Shown one piece after another: positions 33,046-34,307 of a DNA stretch of 34,307 nucleotides. Below the pieces are notes generated by a model, which saw only the letters and a list, made by a program, of their open reading frames with translations, was not told where the DNA came from and ran no database searches. Source of the DNA: Pelotomaculum sp. (lineage in GTDB: Bacteria > Bacillota > Desulfotomaculia > Desulfotomaculales > Pelotomaculaceae); NCBI GenBank assembly GCA_022839445.1, contig JALHFC010000008.1:1-34307 (forward strand), written 5' to 3'. Numbering within the stretch: the stretch's first letter is position 1; every line of letters begins with the position of its first letter. The position numbers and the translations under genes are program-made.

Positions 33046-33678
33046 TTAAATGGGTAGGATAAATCGCATAATCATTATAAAATGTAATACCGAACCGAGC
33101 GAAACAAATATATGAAAGACTTCGTGAAACCCAAATTTATTCGGGAAAAAGTTCGGAATCCTGGTTGCGTAGATTAATCCACCGGTCGTATAGGCTACTC
33201 CACCCAGAAACATAAGTATAATGGCGTTGATTGGAAAGCTCTGCACTAATTTCACAAGTGGAATCAAAGCCATCCATCCCAGTGAAATATAAAATACAGT
33301 TGATATAGACCGATGAATCCCAGTGAAGAATACCTTCAATACTATACCCGTTAACGATAATGCCCAAATGGCGCCGAGCATTGTCCATTTCCAAATACCA
33401 TCTAAGCCATAGTAAAACACAGGGGTGTATGTACCCGCGATTAACATAAAAATAGATATGTGATCCAGCTTTCTTAGCACACGCTGTTTTTCCGGAGTAG
33501 TCTTAACCCAGTGATACACCGTACTGGCCCCATACAGGATGATCACACTGACCCCATAAATCGTCATTATTATTAATTTTGAAGGGTTATTATGAGAAAG
33601 AACGATTAAGAATATTAACCCGATCAGAGCTGCCAAAAAGGTGACAAAGTGGGTCCATGTGTTAACCGGTTCTCTCAT
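33046..33678 (-). CDS. Hemolysin III / YqfA family membrane protein (PAQR-like)
   Basis: A 210-residue protein with about seven transmembrane helices. Family features are VYHWVKTT, the RKLDHISIFMLIAGTYTP motif with conserved Asp and His, and HEVFHIFVSLGSVLHF near the C-terminus. These residues form a metal site in the PAQR superfamily. Despite its name, hemolytic activity is doubtful for most members; a lipid- or envelope-related role is more likely. Start ATG 33678 has a perfect GGAGG SD seven bases upstream. The reading frame stays open to 33810 without sensible sequence. Confidence 0.9.
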   Translation of the reverse strand: MREPVNTWTHFVTFLAALIGLIFLIVLSHNNPSKLIIMTIYGVSVIILYGASTVYHWVKTTPEKQRVLRKLDHISIFMLIAGTYTPVFYYGLDGIWKWTMLGAIWALSLTGIVLKVFFTGIHRSISTVFYISLGWMALIPLVKLVQSFPINAIILMFLGGVAYTTGGLIYATRIPNFFPNKFGFHEVFHIFVSLGSVLHFIMIMRFILPI

Positions 33679-33726
33679 TACTGTCCCTCCTGGCATCTTA
33701 TTACTAAAATATTGTATAATGTTTGA

Positions 33727-33738
33727 AGAAATATTTCT
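33727..33738. promoter_or_regulatory. 12-bp palindrome between divergent genes
   Basis: AGAAATATTTCT is a perfect palindrome in the 92-nt gap between the hemolysin-III gene (minus) and ubiX (plus). A TATAAT (33715-33720, plus strand) lies beside it but lacks a good -35. It could be an operator or just AT-rich sequence. Confidence 0.3.
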
Positions 33739-33770
33739 AACAATATTTTTGAAGCAAAGGGTGGAAAAAC

Positions 33771-34307
33771 TTGCGAATAGTTGTTGGCATAACCGGGGCG
33801 TCGGGGGCAATATACGGGATTACCATTTTGGAATACCTAAAGTCTTTGCAGATTGAAACCCACCTTATCATTAGCCGGTGGGCACGGCATACTATAGAAC
33901 TGGAAACTGATTACACCGTGGAACAGGTAGTTGCGCTGGCCGGTTACCACTACCGGGCGGATGACATGGCGGCAGCGGTTTCCAGCGGCTCCTTCACCCA
34001 CGGCGGTATGGTCGTGGCGCCATGCAGCATGAAGACATTGGCTGCTATCGCCTGCGGCTACTCCGACAACTTGATCGCCCGGGCCGCCGATGTCGCAATC
34101 AAAGAAAGGCGCAATCTGGTTTTATTGCCCAGGGAAACACCCTTAAGTCCCATACACATTGAAAACATGCTAAGCCTGGCCAGAATCGGGGTAACGATTA
34201 TGCCGCCGGTACCTGCCCTCTACCACCGCCCGGAAACGTTGAAAGATATCGTGAACCAGTCCGCGGGGCGGGTCCTGGATCTGCTTGGGATTGAGAACGA
34301 CTTTTTT
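33771..34307 (+). CDS. ubiX: Flavin prenyltransferase UbiX (cut by window edge)
   Basis: UbiX joins dimethylallyl phosphate to FMN, making the prenylated flavin cofactor for UbiD-type decarboxylases used in quinone biosynthesis or aromatic acid metabolism. The 179 codons seen begin RIVVGITGASGAIYGI, the FMN-binding loop. They also include PCSMKTLAAIACGYSDNLIARAADV and KERRNLVLLPRETPLSPIHIENML, the standard C-terminal block. The start is TTG with AAAGGGTGG six bases upstream. No stop is reached, but the family length suggests only a short tail is missing. Confidence 0.95.
   Translation, partial: MRIVVGITGASGAIYGITILEYLKSLQIETHLIISRWARHTIELETDYTVEQVVALAGYHYRADDMAAAVSSGSFTHGGMVVAPCSMKTLAAIACGYSDNLIARAADVAIKERRNLVLLPRETPLSPIHIENMLSLARIGVTIMPPVPALYHRPETLKDIVNQSAGRVLDLLGIENDFF

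Noticed and set aside
33679..33810. N-terminal extension of the hemolysin-III protein
   Set aside because: The true start ATG 33678 has a perfect SD. The extension is antisense to the ubiX start and lacks family similarity.

Overview
The window looks like a chromosomal core region of a low-to-moderate-GC Firmicute. The closest fit is an anaerobic Clostridia member of the Peptococcaceae / Desulfotomaculum-Pelotomaculum type; that placement is inferred from gene content and order, not from a search. Supporting signs are the order yicC-remA-gmk-rpoZ-coaBC-priA-def-fmt, dgt-dnaG-rpoD, a T-box leader in front of glyQ-glyS, a ccpN-like/ppsR/ppdK cluster, strong Shine-Dalgarno (SD) sites and frequent GTG/TTG starts. 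Most genes read on the minus strand.

Layout, left to right. 1-6.6 kb (minus): yicC, remA, gmk, rpoZ and coaBC, then a terminator and a possible new promoter before priA, def and fmt (fmt is cut by the window edge). 6.8-10.4 kb (minus): a small four-helix membrane protein, RNase P RNA with a very long perfect hairpin, a coiled-coil zinc-ribbon protein, a Nif3-like protein and trmK. 10.4-13.9 kb (plus): an isolated GGDEF protein, a YedE-type transporter overlapping a TusA-type carrier, a block of inverted-repeat DNA and an unrecognised 140-residue protein. 13.9-14.7 kb: gene-free DNA with palindromes, then four minus-strand tRNAs (Asn, Met/Ile2, Glu, Val in transcription order) behind a near-consensus promoter. 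14.8-20.4 kb (minus): rpoD, dnaG, a possible small ORF, dgt, a flavodoxin-like protein and thpR. 20.5-24.0 kb (plus): a three-gene envelope operon (membrane-anchored acidic/TPR-like protein, PRC-barrel protein, VanW/G5 protein). 24.0-33.7 kb (minus): ppdK, ppsR, a ccpN-like regulator, glyS, glyQ with T-box leader, a DUF4342 protein, recO and a hemolysin-III family membrane protein. 33.8 kb to the end (plus): ubiX, cut by the window edge.

The genes cover initiation of translation (fmt, def), replication and repair (priA, dnaG, recO, dgt), transcription (rpoD, rpoZ), coenzyme A and nucleotide supply (coaBC, gmk), RNA processing (rnpB, trmK, thpR, tRNAs, GlyRS) and PEP/pyruvate interconversion with its dedicated regulators (ppdK, ppsR, ccpN-like). 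I see no transposase, integrase, phage module, CRISPR array or defence system. The less ordinary material is the YedE/TusA leader region, the repeat-rich 13.1-14.3 kb stretch, the three-gene envelope operon, the coding-like segment after dgt, and several start-codon oddities.
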